Source: Lasiosphaeria ovina | Taxonomy: Eukaryota > Ascomycota > Sordariomycetes > Sordariales > Lasiosphaeriaceae | Direction: 5' to 3' | DNA: 64,000 nucleotides | NCBI GenBank assembly: GCA_033439765.1 | Contig: JAULSN010000008.1 | Location: forward strand, 496,001-560,000 | Part shown: positions 50,171 to 61,837 of the stretch, in pieces | Layout: each line of letters begins with the position of its first letter | Position numbering within the stretch: position 1 is the stretch's first letter | The notes under the pieces: model-generated | The model's database searches: none | What the model was told of the DNA's origin: nothing | What the model saw: only the letters and a program-made list of their open reading frames with translations | Translations under genes and position numbers: made by a program

Positions 50171-50310
50171 CTACTTCCGCTAAATTAGCGTAAGATATCC
50201 ACCTCCGCTAAATTAGCGTGAAATATTCACCTCCGCTAAATTAGCGTGAAATATTCACCTCTACTAAATTAGCGTGAAATATTCACCTCCGCTAAATTAG
50301 CGTGAAATAT
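50171..50310. repeat. 28-bp minisatellite, array B (five copies, plus orientation)
   Basis: Five consecutive 28-nt units (50171, 50199, 50227, 50255, 50283) follow the pattern TCACCTCCGCTAAATTAGCG then TGAAATAT. The first is the most diverged and one has CTACT for CCGCT. Opposite orientation to array A, 13 kb away. Each unit has a CGCTAAATTAGCG palindrome. Spacerless repeats in a eukaryote rule out CRISPR. Confidence 0.92.
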
Positions 50311-50329
50311 TACCTCCTCGCTAGGAAAG

Positions 50330-50640
50330 CTCCTAGTAGGCGTATAGTAGGATCGATAGCAGCGTAGTGGCCGTTACCTACCCGAGGACGACTCGTTGGC
50401 AAACCCCGCCTGCCCGTCCGGGACCTATAATTCGAGGCTCTAGTGCCCTTGCCTCCCCGAATGGCTGGTTTGCTAGGATTGCCGCGGACCTCTCGCACGC
50501 CCGACCTTGGTACTTACGACCTAAGACCTCCTATAATCGGGAGGCGGATACTAGTCAACTATACCTCTACGGCAAGCAAACCGGAGGGCTCCTACGAGCG
50601 GTAGACGTAATAAGGCTAGCCCGAGCTTATTAAGTATAAC
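50330..50640. other. less-mutated island after minisatellite B
   Basis: This stretch keeps many TpG and some CpA and has normal GC, unlike both flanks. Open frames exist on both strands (plus 50367-50633, 88 codons; minus 50498-50310), so neither can be trusted as a gene. Confidence 0.5.
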
Positions 50641-51405
50641 AAAAGAAACGAGTAATAATACTAGGGTCCTCGTCTATAAGTCGGCGCCCTCTAGAACGTA
50701 CTACTTATAGACTTACCTACCCGAATTATATAAGGGGCTAATTAGGCGGCCTAGTAATCTATTCTGCCTAACGATCCCTCGCCGACCTATATCATACCGC
50801 TAATTATTAGCGAGATTCGCCCTAAGACTTACCGAGTCCCTCGACCTACGACGGACTCTAGAGTATAGGTAGACCTTATATCGGTCTTGCCGAGGGAACC
50901 TAGGATAAAAGACGTTAGGCTAGGAGATGGTACGCCTCTAAGGCGGCGATAGATAAGAGGCGCGATAAGAGGAGTGCCTACTACGATATTAAGTGTACGC
51001 TAGCGTACTACTCCTTAGTATAACCAACTCGACTACCCTCGTCGCTATAAGCCCGTCCAGCCTATATATATATTCTTCATAGACGTTAATATAGTTATCT
51101 ACTCCTTCTAAGGAGTATAGATAGACCGGTAGGTTAAGAAGTTATACCTAGGAGCTTAGTGAAACTAATGACTAAGGCTTTCTAGTAGTAGGGGCTTTGG
51201 AACCCGAGATATACGAGGTATCGCGCGACGATTCTGAGTCCGGTATATTAGTTATATATCGTCTAAAATATTCATATCGCTATTACCTATATAAGAACTA
51301 TGACTTATATCCGTATTAACTCTAACTAAGCTCGGATTAGAGAATAAATTACGTAGTACCTTTTTCCTTTAGAAACTATACGACCCTTCTCTAATTAAAA
51401 GATAT

Positions 51406-52233
51406 CTATAGTAATAGTATTCTTCTAAACGGTATATTTTTGTGATTCCTTACTTCCCTAAACGTAATTACGATCTTATTACTATTTATATTAGTTTGCC
51501 CGCTTAAACTAGAGTAGGTTACGGTATAGATAAGGGATATAGGGTAATATAAGTAGGGTTCAAGATCGCTATCTAGCCCTATAAAGATTACGGCCAGCGG
51601 AGCCACCGAGGAATAAGCCAAGTAACGCTCGGAATGGATATAGTCAAACCTTATACTTTCTATTAAAATCTCAATTCGTTATAAAGTAGTATAGAACTAA
51701 AATACTATAGCCGGGCGTCCAATACCCCTACTATCCCACCTATGCTTACGAGTATTAAGGGAGTAGGCCGGGAGCTTGCGGTAGGAGTACGAGAACTTAA
51801 GGCGGGATAATAAAAGATCTTCTCCCCGTCTATAAATCCTCCTAGTACTTCGGATCGGAAGGATATAAGAGCCCCAAAACGAGGTAGAGGAAGGCAACAC
51901 CCCGCGTAATAGAAGCAAAGACTAATAGAGACCCCCTTAAAGGGTAGAAATATCCTCTTAACTTTAGAGGGCCGCTCTATTAACGGATACTAGTACTAAT
52001 CTTAGCTAAACCCCCTTATTTACTTACCCCTAAATTCCTACTAAACGCCAAACTATAGAAATCTCGTATAAAAAATTAGTGGACTCCACGTACTTGGGCT
52101 TATACGTAGAAAATACGTTATAAGGGCCTCGTAGTTTGGGGGGGGTAGGAGTTAATACTCCAAGGAGGAGAGCCTCAACTCTAGAATAGTTCGTATTTGT
52201 GAATTTACGAACTATAGAAAGGCAACCACGCAA
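51406..52233 (-). pseudogene. unrecognised coding relic
   Basis: Three long open stretches (52233-52030, 51918-51697, 51621-51406) are all in the same minus-strand frame, separated by RIP-type TAG/TAA codons, which argues for one former gene of at least 275 codons. Readable segments are RKFTNTNYSRVEALLLGVL, SFWGSYILPIRSTRRIYRRG and APLAVIFIGLDSDLEPYLYY. I do not recognise the family. Confidence 0.5.
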
Positions 52234-52491
52234 GTAGTAGGGGGTTCTGAGGGCCTATTAGCCCCTCTATAAATATATTAGCGATATAAATACCAGCCCG
52301 TTTTTTTGGAGCCTACTTAAAGTACTTTCTATAAAATAAGGCAACCGCTAGAGCTAGCGCGCCCACTATTTCAGACGTACAAGACTCCCAACGTACCTTC
52401 TTAAGATCTATTAGGCTTACGATTCTTAAAGAGCCGTATTACTCTTATTACCTACCGGCCGCCCGCTCTTTTATAACCCGAAAGCCAAGAG

Positions 52492-54916
52492 ATGGGCATC
52501 TATAATCGCTTAGATAAAACCAAATAGCTTTAGCCAAAGCCTATCTATCCCCTATATAGCTAGCTCGTATAACCAGCCGATAATTAGGCTTTCGAGGAGT
52601 ATATCGAAACCGACTACTTATAATTACTCTAAGAAAAGGCCTCGGACGAGGATAAAACTACTTGGATCTAATCTCTATAGAAGAACGTATAGCTAATAGG
52701 CGAAATATGAGTTCTTATACTCGACTCTTTCCTTTTTTGGTTTCTAAATCTTATTACTAACTTAGAATACTAATTATAGTATATTCGAAAATATAACCCT
52801 AGAGGACGGTCCGGTAGCCGTTAGGGCAGCACTAGCTCGTAAGGGCGGCTAGGTATCTTCCGACCTGCCGTTATAGCCGAGGCAGGCGGCAGACCCCCCT
52901 TTAGGGGTTACGCTAGCCTCGAGTCTCCGAACTCCGGCTAACGTCGAAGAGGACTCGACCGAGCTTATAAAATAGCCTAAGACGAGACCCATCTCGTAAG
53001 AGTAGCTAGTTACCGAAGTTAAGGGAATCTATATAGGCCTCGTTTTAGTCGAGAGTAAGTATATCGAGGTCGATACTTAGAACGCTAAGTATAATCTATC
53101 TATTAAGCTCGATAACGAGTAATAGTAATCTTTAGTTATACTTCACCGGACTCTACTTTATGAGTATTACGACTTTTTCCTCGCCTCGTAATATCCATTA
53201 GCTAGTCCGGCGTTAAGGAGACTAGTAAGTAAGTACGCTATACTAGCCCGGATATGGAGGTATAGTATTTATAGCTTCCTCGAGCTTTTGAAATACCGAC
53301 TTCTAGCTAGTCTAGAATATATACTAAGTTTCATTTACTTAGCATATTCTATAATAGCTCTACTATACGAAACGGTCCCCGCCTTTAAAGATATATGGAT
53401 TAAATGCCTGGGAGATTTGGGTAGGTACCGTATAGCGATTAAGGATAAAGATATCCGAGACCGCGAAGTTTGGATCTCGGTGAGTAGGTACTAGTACTCT
53501 AAGGCCTCGGATAAGGCCCCGATAACGGGACGGCTCTACTACTATCTCGCTATTCTCGCTCGCCCGAATACGCTATAGTAGCTATACTACTATACCAAAT
53601 CCCTATATATAGCCGTGCCCTTCTTATCGGTACGCGAAAGTATTATAACTCTATTCGACCCTATTATAGCGCTAAATTTAACCTAGTAGTCGAGACTGGG
53701 GTTAACTAATCTTACTTTCGTAAAGACTTATAGTATTATATTTAGCGGGAAGATACTAGAAAAACTCGAGTCTTCTATAGACGAGTTCTTAAGTTCCCTA
53801 GACGGTACGATTACCCGGTCGATACGTTTATAGCTTAAGCCTATATAAGTAATAGTCTCCTGGCTCGTATCCCCTCGTAGATTCTAACCTCGTACTAGAT
53901 ACTATATTAGGATTTCAAACTATACCGCTATCCTTGGATACGGAAGTAATAGAAACCCTATATTTAGCGCTATTAAGTAAATCCGTTCTAGCGAGTCGTA
54001 CGACTAGTATATACTAGGAGGTTGGGTAGAAGATTCTATACTATAAGAGCTCGTAGCTTCTCTTAAACTCGCTAACGGGACCTACGACGTTATACTACGG
54101 AGATTTAGTAACCCAAATATCCTACCGTATCTTCACGTTATACTTATCTTCGTTTACTATTTAACATTTGCCCCGGCTACTATATTATATTTAGGCCCCG
54201 GTTTTCCGTAGAAGCTAATAGCTTATATACTTAACTCGCTACTTAATTTATACTAAACTTACTCTCGTATCGAAGGGGAGACTTTCCCCCAAGCCGAGAA
54301 TACGCCCAAACGGCCACTACCCGAGGACTACGCTATACGGGGTCTTCTCTAGGTAGACAAGTACTTCCCCGATAAGTGGTTCTCGTCGTAAGAGAGGATC
54401 GACGACGATGAGAAGTATTTCAAGGCCCCTTCTATAAGCGAGGACGACGAGGAGGGCTTGGAAGCCGCTTCTATAGGAGAGGAGCGGAAGATCCGAGTAC
54501 TATATCTTAGGTGCCGTATTATACGGGAGAATAAGTGGCTACGGTATAATAGTAAGATATATCGGTTTAGCGAGAGTCCGGAGTTCGATATCCAGCTCGA
54601 TACTAGCTTAGTTACGCCTAGGATAATTGGGTTTGGAGACCTTCCAGATATTCCAGGGCGTAACGGTATTCTCAGCGATACGCTAAATAGTAGTATTTTT
54701 AACTATAAGAAGGGTGGTTTTGACTATAAGAAGGGCGGTTTTAGCGAGAATAGTAGCTTCGGTAAGAAGGATGGCTTTAGCGAGAAGGGTGGTTTTAACT
54801 ATAAGAAGGGCGGCTTTAGCGAGAATAGCGGCTTTAGCGAGAAGGATGGCTTTAGCGAGAAAGGTGGCTTTAGCTTTGAGAAGGGTGGTATTAGTAGCGG
54901 GGGTAATTCGGCCTAA
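52492..54916 (+). pseudogene. EST1/SMG-type DNA/RNA-binding-domain protein relic with repeat tail
   Basis: Exon 1 reads from about ATG 52492 (AFEEYIETDYL, EKASDEDKTTWI) to about 52707. An intron relic to about 52779 keeps a TTACTAAC branch site and ends ATAG. Exon 2 then runs in one frame to the TAA at 54914-54916. It shows the fungal EST1-type signature: YEYYDFFLAS, ASPALRRL, LVSKYAILARIWRY, then KDIWIKCLGDLGRYRIAI, KDKDIRDREVW, YSKASDKAP, TGRLYYYLAILARPNTL, KSLYIAVPF and, near the end, EDYAIRGLLQVDKYFPDKWF. Family members bind nucleic acid in telomerase or mRNA-decay complexes, or have unknown roles in filamentous fungi. The last 70 codons are an unusual repeat of KKGGF/SEN/SEKDGF units. 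About a dozen stops, all RIP-type, make it inactive. Confidence 0.82.
54700..54893 (+). repeat. coding tandem repeat (YKKGGF / FSEKDGF units) in the EST1-like relic
   Basis: Units of about 24-33 nt encode NYKKGGF, DYKKGGF, GFSEN, GKKDGF and SEKGGF-type heptads and nonads. About nine units are visible. The frame is preserved, unlike the upstream part. Confidence 0.8.
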
Positions 54917-54919
54917 GGT

Positions 54920-55429
54920 GCCCGGGGAAGGGGGGTATAGAGATTTTATACTATATTCTAGGCTTTAATATAATAGAACGTTATTACTTTAGTCTTTACC
55001 GGCCGCCCGTTACGCTTGGAATAGTCCTCCCGCTATACTACCCGGTATAACTCGCGCGCTCGCCGACCGGGCGAACCGGCCCTACGTAACCTCGAGATAC
55101 TATTATTACTCATATAAAATCAGACCTATATTATCTTCCTATATTAGACTTAGGCCCTATAATATTAGGTCTAAGTACGGGAAGAACGCTAAGGGGACTA
55201 CGAGTAACGTTAGTATAAGGAGCTGTTTTTTGGTAAGTAACTACCTATAATTACTTATTTTTAGGTACTTGGAAGCTAACGTTTGGAGCCCGGATGACGG
55301 ATATAGGTCCTTACGGAAGGGTATCGAGCTTTTCCTAGGCTTCTAATATAGGTATCTAAGAGACTAAAGATAAGTCTTTACGGTTAGCTCTAGGGGTAGA
55401 GGCTTCTTTATCTATACCCGATATAAGAG
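54920..55429. other. mutated DNA, possible upstream exons of the ankyrin relic
   Basis: A GTAAGT...TTTTTAG segment at about 55234-55265 looks like a 32-nt intron remnant. No family signal. Confidence 0.35.
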
Positions 55430-55627
55430 ACTTAAAGATCCTCTCTAGATTTGTTATAGGCTATTGAATACGGTTATCTTAAGGCTATAAAGATACTATT
55501 AGTAATAGGCGCTAATCCCAACTCTAAGAGTAAAACGGGGAGCCCTTTATCTATAGCTACGAAGTTTGGGCGGGACGATATTCGAAAGCTACTACTTTCC
55601 TATATAAAGAATGCGTAAGAGTCTTAA
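55430..55627 (+). pseudogene. ankyrin-repeat fragment
   Basis: One frame reads SSLDLLxAIEYGYLKAIKIL, then LVIGANPNSKSKTGSPLSIA and TKFGRDDIRKLLLSY before a TAA. This is one and a half ankyrin repeats (G-TPLH-like GSPLSIA, A..G.....LLL pattern, GANPN turn). The parent gene is unknown; it lies 0.5 kb downstream of the EST1-like relic on the same strand. Confidence 0.6.
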
Positions 55628-57599
55628 TAAAATATATTACCCTTATCGTTAAGAGTTAATCTTACGATCTAGTAGCTGGTATATCGGGCTTTTTTAAAAT
55701 TTTCTTTTACTATCGGCTACTAGTAGCGCTCCGCGTAAATCCAGTATACTAACCCTATAGGATAGGGCGCTAAAACGACAATATATAATACTCTTAGGAC
55801 TCGGTATACCGGTAGATAAGACGTAGGTAGACTTGGGAGGGATACGCTAGTGCTACTCTAATATCGCTCGTCGGAAGAGTCCCTAATATAAGTAGGTAGA
55901 CCACCCTACTATACTATATCGATTCTCGTTAGTAGTGCTAGCCGGTCTAACGCGGTATAGTCGGAACCGGAAGAAAAAGCGTAGGGTATCGTAGAAATAA
56001 GCTAAAGACGATTTTGCTATACGCCACTTTTTAGTAAAGTCCACTATTAGAGATTATTTAGGGTAAACGCATCCGTAGAGTATTATCCCCTAGTTTAAGT
56101 GGTAAACTAATATAGCTAGTAGTAGAGCGGCTAAGTTACTACTAGGTATACGGGGTAAAATTCATAGGATAACCCTACTATTTCCGGCGGTATAATCCGT
56201 AAAAGGCCGATAGCCGCTTTTACGGTATTAATTTCTCCTCGCTAATAAATAATATTAGTACGAGTCGTTTTTCGTTAATAGAACGACTACTTAAGAGCCG
56301 GCGCCGAACTTCAATTATACGCTATCCATATACGCCTTCCGTTATAAGTTTATTCCTAAAAATTTCTATCCCAGGCGCGCCGGATATTTCGTAGTCCGAC
56401 CTAATCGCCTTATTCCAAGTTAGTAGCGATGATCTAAACTAGTTAATACTAGAGTACGAAATAGCCCTGGCGTATATCTAGGATAAACGCCGTAAACGGT
56501 AGTATGGATCTATATCGCCTCCGTCGGAGTAGCTATAGAAAATATTCTAGTTATACTATTTAAGGAGGCCGCCTCCGTCTAGTATAGAAACGTTAGGGAC
56601 TATATCGAATAACTAGTAAATATAAAAAGAGTAGATTCTATAGCTTACGTCGAGGGTAGCTGGAAGTTCGTACGCCTAGCGGCTATCTAATATACCGAAG
56701 AGAACCTTAGGTTATCTCCCTCCCCTTAGTAGGGCTATTATTATATAACTAAGCCGAGGACCTTGGTCTACCAGGCCGGCTTTTAACGACTAAATATAGA
56801 CTATTAATTCGAGTACCTTGCCTAAACTTCCTAACGGAAAACCGCCCGCTTTTAGCTAACTCGACGGAGATGCCTAATAGCTCGTAAGGCTAATGATATT
56901 CGTAGGAGGGCGAGTTCCTGAGGTATTCTTATAGGATGCGTACTAGCCGAAGATATGGGGCGTCGATAGTAGCGTTAGGCTTTAGGCTCCGTAGCCGCTC
57001 GGCGGCGTCTTCGAGAATATTCCACGCTACGAAGCCGCTATCTAGCAATTACTCGAAGTCGGGGCGATCTATACCAACTCGAACGATTTCACCGTTAATC
57101 CGGCGTTTGTCTCTTATATAACTAAGTTCTGGCCGTCGGGTAATAGGGAGCGGATCCAGGCCTTAACTACTATATTCTACGTATTCCCTAAGGATGGATA
57201 TCTAGACCCTATATAGTAAGTAAATACTCTTCCCGTATTACTATTATACGTTAGCTAACGAAATATAGAAGCTTTATATCTAAGGGGTTATTAATACTTC
57301 TAGTTCTCTAGTTCCTTCTCCCGTCTCTTTGGCTGGAACTCCCGTTCCTATCGATAGATCTCCTCGAATTAGCTTTCGAAACCTTTCTCTCGGCCTTATA
57401 CTTTCCGGATCTTAATTAGAAAAGAAAAGCCGTTAGGATTATTAAGTAGCTCGCCTACGTTCTCTAGAGTCCTATTTATCTTATAAGGGCAAATTCCCGC
57501 TAGGGTTCGCTATCTAGGCTATATGACCCTACTAAAGTCTAGCTATAGAGCTTTATATCCGCCCCCTACGGTATTAACGCCCGTATAAATGCCTAGCTA
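55628..57599. other. mutated DNA without a recognised gene
   Basis: Several weak plus-strand readings (for example VGVAIENILVILFKEAASV near 56.5 kb) but no consistent frame. It may hold the 5' part of the following TPR-like gene. Confidence 0.35.
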
Positions 57600-58520
57600 G
57601 GATAACTTGCCTTACCTATAGCGTAAGCATTAATCGATATAGCGGCTTCTACTAGAGAGATTATTATAGTACTCGATAGGTTTTATCCCTTAGAGCTAGG
57701 GCGCCCCTCGTATTTCGAAAGCCTAGTTCTCTTAGATAGGAAATTCTTAATCGTAAAAAGCCTTCGTTTCGAGGGCAAAATCGATAAGGCTACCCAGGTA
57801 CTTAAAGAGGTGCTTAGTAACGCTAATCGACTCGGTTCTCGAATATTATGGAGGGTTACGTCTTACTTTACTAAAGTCCTTAGCGAGAGAGGGTTTTACG
57901 AAATTGCTATAAAGATACTCGAGGACGACGTTAAAGAACTTATAAACCACTAGCCGTTAGACCGTAGGTTAGGAAAGCGAATACGTCTAGCCTTAGTAAA
58001 CTACTATCTTATAAAACTCCTATGGACTTGGGAACGGGAACGTCGGCTGCCCGCCTCCGAATTAATTATACTAGCTCTAGAGCGCTTTCAATCTCTCGAC
58101 CGGCCTTACCTCTATAATAATTACGTAGGGTTTATAGTAAGGTATAACCAATTCGTTATCCGGAGCGGTATTACTATACTTCACTACCTTAAGGGTAATT
58201 TTCAAGAGGCCGCCCTAGCTTGGGAAGAGGCTGAACGAGCCGCACGAGCTATATAGTAGGAACTAGGGTATGCTACTATGATTACGGCGTATTCCCGGAG
58301 CTAGGCTACGTATTTCCTCGGCTTAATTAGGGTAACCGAGATAAACGACGAAGCCCGTAGATTATAGTATATCGTTGGCCGTCGTTAGTTTTACTTTATA
58401 GGACTCGGGTCTATTTAGCCAGATATATTAGGGTAGTTTGAGGACCGGGCGGGTCGTAAGAGGATAATACTACTTCTTTAAGGCTTATTACTCTTAGATA
58501 TCTCTTAGCTAATGAAGTAT
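57600..58520 (+). pseudogene. TPR-like helical-repeat protein relic
   Basis: The frame with codon starts at multiples of 3 (57603 on) is readable for about 300 codons with few stops, all RIP-type. TPR-like helix pairs are visible: SLRFEGKIDKATQVLKEVLS, RGFYEIAIKILEDDVKELI, then LGKRIRLALVNYYLIKLL and LKGNFQEAALAWEEAERAAR, followed by ATYFLGLIRVTEINDEARRL. The regular A..G....A....A pattern is typical of tetratricopeptide repeats, which bind protein partners. The first 1.9 kb upstream may hold its missing N-terminal half. The exact family was not recognised. Confidence 0.6.
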
Positions 58521-59039
58521 AACCCCGACTAAGTGAAGACTCCCTATAACCAAAATATATACCGCTTTTGTCTCCTTTCCTAGCTCCCTAGCTAGTACGA
58601 AGGCTTATAAAGGTTTTGGCTTTTCCTAGGCCTCCGTCCGTAGGAACTATTCTTTCTAGTATTAACGGTATTTCGTATAATTACTAGCTATTTTATTAGA
58701 ATATACGGTAAATATAATATACTAAAGCGACAAATCTAAGGTTTCCGATAATCTTCTTAGGATTCCGATACCGTCTCGCTAATCCGACTTCTAAGCGAAA
58801 ATGAGGATTCGTAACGGGGTATCGCTAATATAAAAAGAGAAAAAGAGAATATTAGTAGGTAGTCCTAGGCGATAGCGGCTATAAATAATAACTTGAAGTT
58901 CTTACTAACTACTTAGCGCGGAGACGCGATAGAACTACGCGCTAGCCTCCCCGATACTTAACTCGTTATATACCCTATCCAAATACTAAGAGTACTTCCC
59001 CTCTAGAATGGTCTTAAAACGGCCTAGCTAGTAAAACCG

Positions 59040-59860
59040 TCGTATACCCTCTATAATATTAGATAGTATAAGAAACAGCGAGTACGAAGGGCGTTTATAT
59101 ATAAGGAAGGTATTACTAATTACCCGTACTAGGGAGGTATTTAATAATTACGTCTCTACCTCGAGATCTCTTAAAAGCTTATAATCGACTCCGACGAATA
59201 TTAGTATAGCGCCCTTTTCCGCTACCCGATCTTTAAGGACTTGAGCGACTTCCGGCTTCTAAGGAACCGAGAAGGCCGGGGTACTAGCCTTAAAGATCCT
59301 AGCCTTATACTACGCGATATTCTGGATACTTAGTCCTAGTTCTATAATATAATCTATACCGATACTCGTAATAGCGGTAATAACGGGGCGCTGAATAATA
59401 TTAGTCGTATTATATTACCCTCTATAGTACGTCTCGTAAATCGCGACCTTAACTCGCTCCTTAAGAAAGGTATAGTAGGAAATAAGGGCTAAGAGTTGAA
59501 GAAAGCGAGGCCCGGGATCGTCTGGTCGCGATAAAGAGAGGCCGTCGTATACTTTAAAGACGTTTTCTACGAAGAGGTCTATAGGAAGGGGGTTAAAGTT
59601 AATTCGGATTCTTTCGTTTATTTCGATTAAATACGGCGAGGTATAGAGACTAGTCTTCCGAGGGAAGCCGTACTATTCTCCGTATACCCTAAGAAAGCTC
59701 TTAATAAATACGTAAGTACTACCTTTCCCCTTAGTCCTAGTAACGTAGATAATATTAAGGCTATCGATTTTCGCGTCCTATCGAGAATAGTTAGCTATTA
59801 TAATACCTATCGATAAGATAAGAAGTACCGTATAGCCTAATTTCTAAAGCCATTCTCTTA
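59040..59860 (+). pseudogene. unrecognised coding relic
   Basis: The same frame phase (multiples of 3) reads for about 270 codons with RIP-type stops only: DSDEYxYSALFRYPIFKDL, SDFRLLRNREGRGTSLKDP, ISRIILPSIVRLVNRDLNSL, EAVVYFKDVFYEEVYRKG and PREAVLFSVYPKKALNKYV. Protein-like throughout. I do not recognise it. Confidence 0.5.
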
Positions 59861-60514
59861 TCCCTTCGATACTAGGCGTTCCCTTAAAAGTAGGACTAGT
59901 ATTCGGTAGTTAGGCGATTAGGAGCTAGGAGATGTTGGAGGTCTCCGGTCTCATAACGCGCTTCCTCGCGCGTAGGAACGTAAGGGCGCCCTTAGAGAAG
60001 TTTAGTAAGATATCCAAAAGATATAATACTTAGTAGGAAGGAACTAACTTTATAAGTTCTTTCTATAGGGATTGAGTGAATATCTAGTTACCTATCTTCC
60101 TATTAAGATATTTATATTAAACGAAAATTAAAGAGGGGTCGAAAGGGATTTATACTATCGCCGATTATCGGAGAATAAAGGAAGCGGCTCTTAAACCGAC
60201 TAATCTTACTCAATTACTATTTAACTAATTAAAGATAGAGATTACTAAAGTCCCTATAGATTACCTTACCGTATAGAGCATTTCCTAATTAGCTATACTA
60301 AGGGTAGATCTATTTAAGTTATAGGGTTAGGGTTATAAATAGGCCCTAGCCTCCCGAAATCCTAGTATAGGAGGCCGGGGTCTTATAGCTTTAACTATAT
60401 AGAAAATTTAAGTTACTATCTAAATTACTATCCTATTATCCGGGATCGAGCATCCGTTTATAATACTTAGCGTATCTATATTATAGCGGCATTTCTATTA
60501 GTAGTTTAAAAAGC
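59861..60514. other. mutated DNA without a recognised gene
   Basis: Nothing readable apart from a possible extension of the preceding relic to about 60.1 kb. Confidence 0.35.
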
Positions 60515-60932
60515 CGCTATACCGGATTTAATATAAGGGAGACTCCCTTATATTAAATCCGGTATAGCGTCTATACTTTTACCTACGACGCTTAGTGTAG
60601 TTAATCTACTAGCCGCTTACTACTCGGTATTATTTACTATTAGTAGTTCAAAAAGCCGCTATACCGGATTTAATATAAGGGAGACTCCCTTATATTGAAT
60701 CCGGTATAGCGTTCATACTCTCCCCCGCGACGCTTGGTATATTTAACTATTAGTAGTTCAAAAAGCCGCTATACCGGATTTAATATAAGGGAGACTCCCT
60801 TATATTAAATCCGGTATAGCGTCCATACTCTCCCCCGCGACGCTTGGCGTATTTGACTATTAGTAGTTCAAAAAGCCGCTATACCGGATTTAATATAAGG
60901 GAGACTCCCTTATATTAAAATCTAGTATAGCG
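60515..60932. repeat. tandem array of four 55-nt palindromes
   Basis: Palindromes lie at 60515-60569, 60657-60711, 60767-60821 and 60877-60932. Outer ends read CGCTATACCGGATTTAATAT and the centre GGGAG-A-CTCCC. Copies 2-4 are part of a 110-nt unit that also carries TATTAGTAGTTCAAAAAGC before and CATACTCTCCCCCGCGACGC after the palindrome; copy 1 lies 142 nt before copy 2. Copies 1 and 3 are perfect; copy 2 has one A-to-G change, and copy 4 is eroded in its right arm. Confidence 0.92.
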
Positions 60933-61119
60933 TCCTAAAAATCTACGATACCGGATTAAGATAGGAGGATAAATTGCGTCTTTTAAAGACTAGACGCGTA
61001 CCTATATTATTTCGTTTCGGGAATCTCCCTACTATCCCTATCTTCGGACCGCTATACGATACGACGTAACGCGATAGATAACTTAGCTAGTATCTAAGGG
61101 TTCTTATTCCTAACTCCAG

Positions 61120-61500
61120 ACTAAGAAACCCGAATTAATAAGTTTCGACAAAAAATCATCCGCTATAAAGATAACTCGGAAAAATTCAACCTCTATATAT
61201 CCGAGCGAAACCGGCTACTTCAATAGCGTAGAAAGCTAGATATTAAGATTGGCGTATTTAAGGAAGTTATATTTCTCTAGTATACGGAGTATAAATTACG
61301 AAAGGAAAACCCTACGGATGACTTCTCCGATTAGAGCGAATTTATTAAGTCTATAATAGGTATATAGAGAATTTTCGCCGCCTTGAAGTATATCGTTAAG
61401 CGCTAGGGATAGGATAGAGTGAATTACTACTAATAGGCTAATAGCTTCATCCTATATTTATGAAAGCCTCCGTACTATAGCGAAGATTATAGACTAGGGG
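61120..61500 (+). pseudogene. unrecognised coding relic
   Basis: One frame reads DNSEKFNLYISERNRLLQ, RKLDIKIGVFKEVIFL, YTEYKLRKENPTDDFSD, IFAALKYIVKR and ANSFILYLxKPPYYSEDY with RIP-type stops only. Helical and charged. The family is unknown. It may belong with the open frame that follows. Confidence 0.45.
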
Positions 61501-61837
61501 GAGTTTTCAATTAAAGTAAACTAGTTAGTACGTAGGCGCTATGAGCTTTTTAAGAAAATAAACCGTAGCGGCTTTAAGGCCTCGATCAACCCTATCTAAT
61601 AAATCGATTTAGATAATATACGCTAATAGGTAAATCAACTTCCCTTTATTAAGTTAAAGGACCCGGAAAATATTCCTCTCCTATTCTAAGCTATTAAAGA
61701 CCTACCCGCTTAGTCTTAGCTTCGATAAGTACGGGCTTATAGTTGGGCGTAAGTTTTCTAATAATAGTACTACTAGTAATATCGATAACGGCTCCGTACT
61801 TTAACCTATAGTTTCTATCGATAGTTCCGTACCCTCT

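Noticed and set aside
50171..50310. Possible CRISPR array
   Set aside because: The 28-nt units are contiguous with no spacers, and the window is fungal.
54714..54968. 84-codon second frame over the KKGGF repeats
   Set aside because: Off-phase reading of the same tandem repeat; the EST1-like frame is continuous with the upstream domain.
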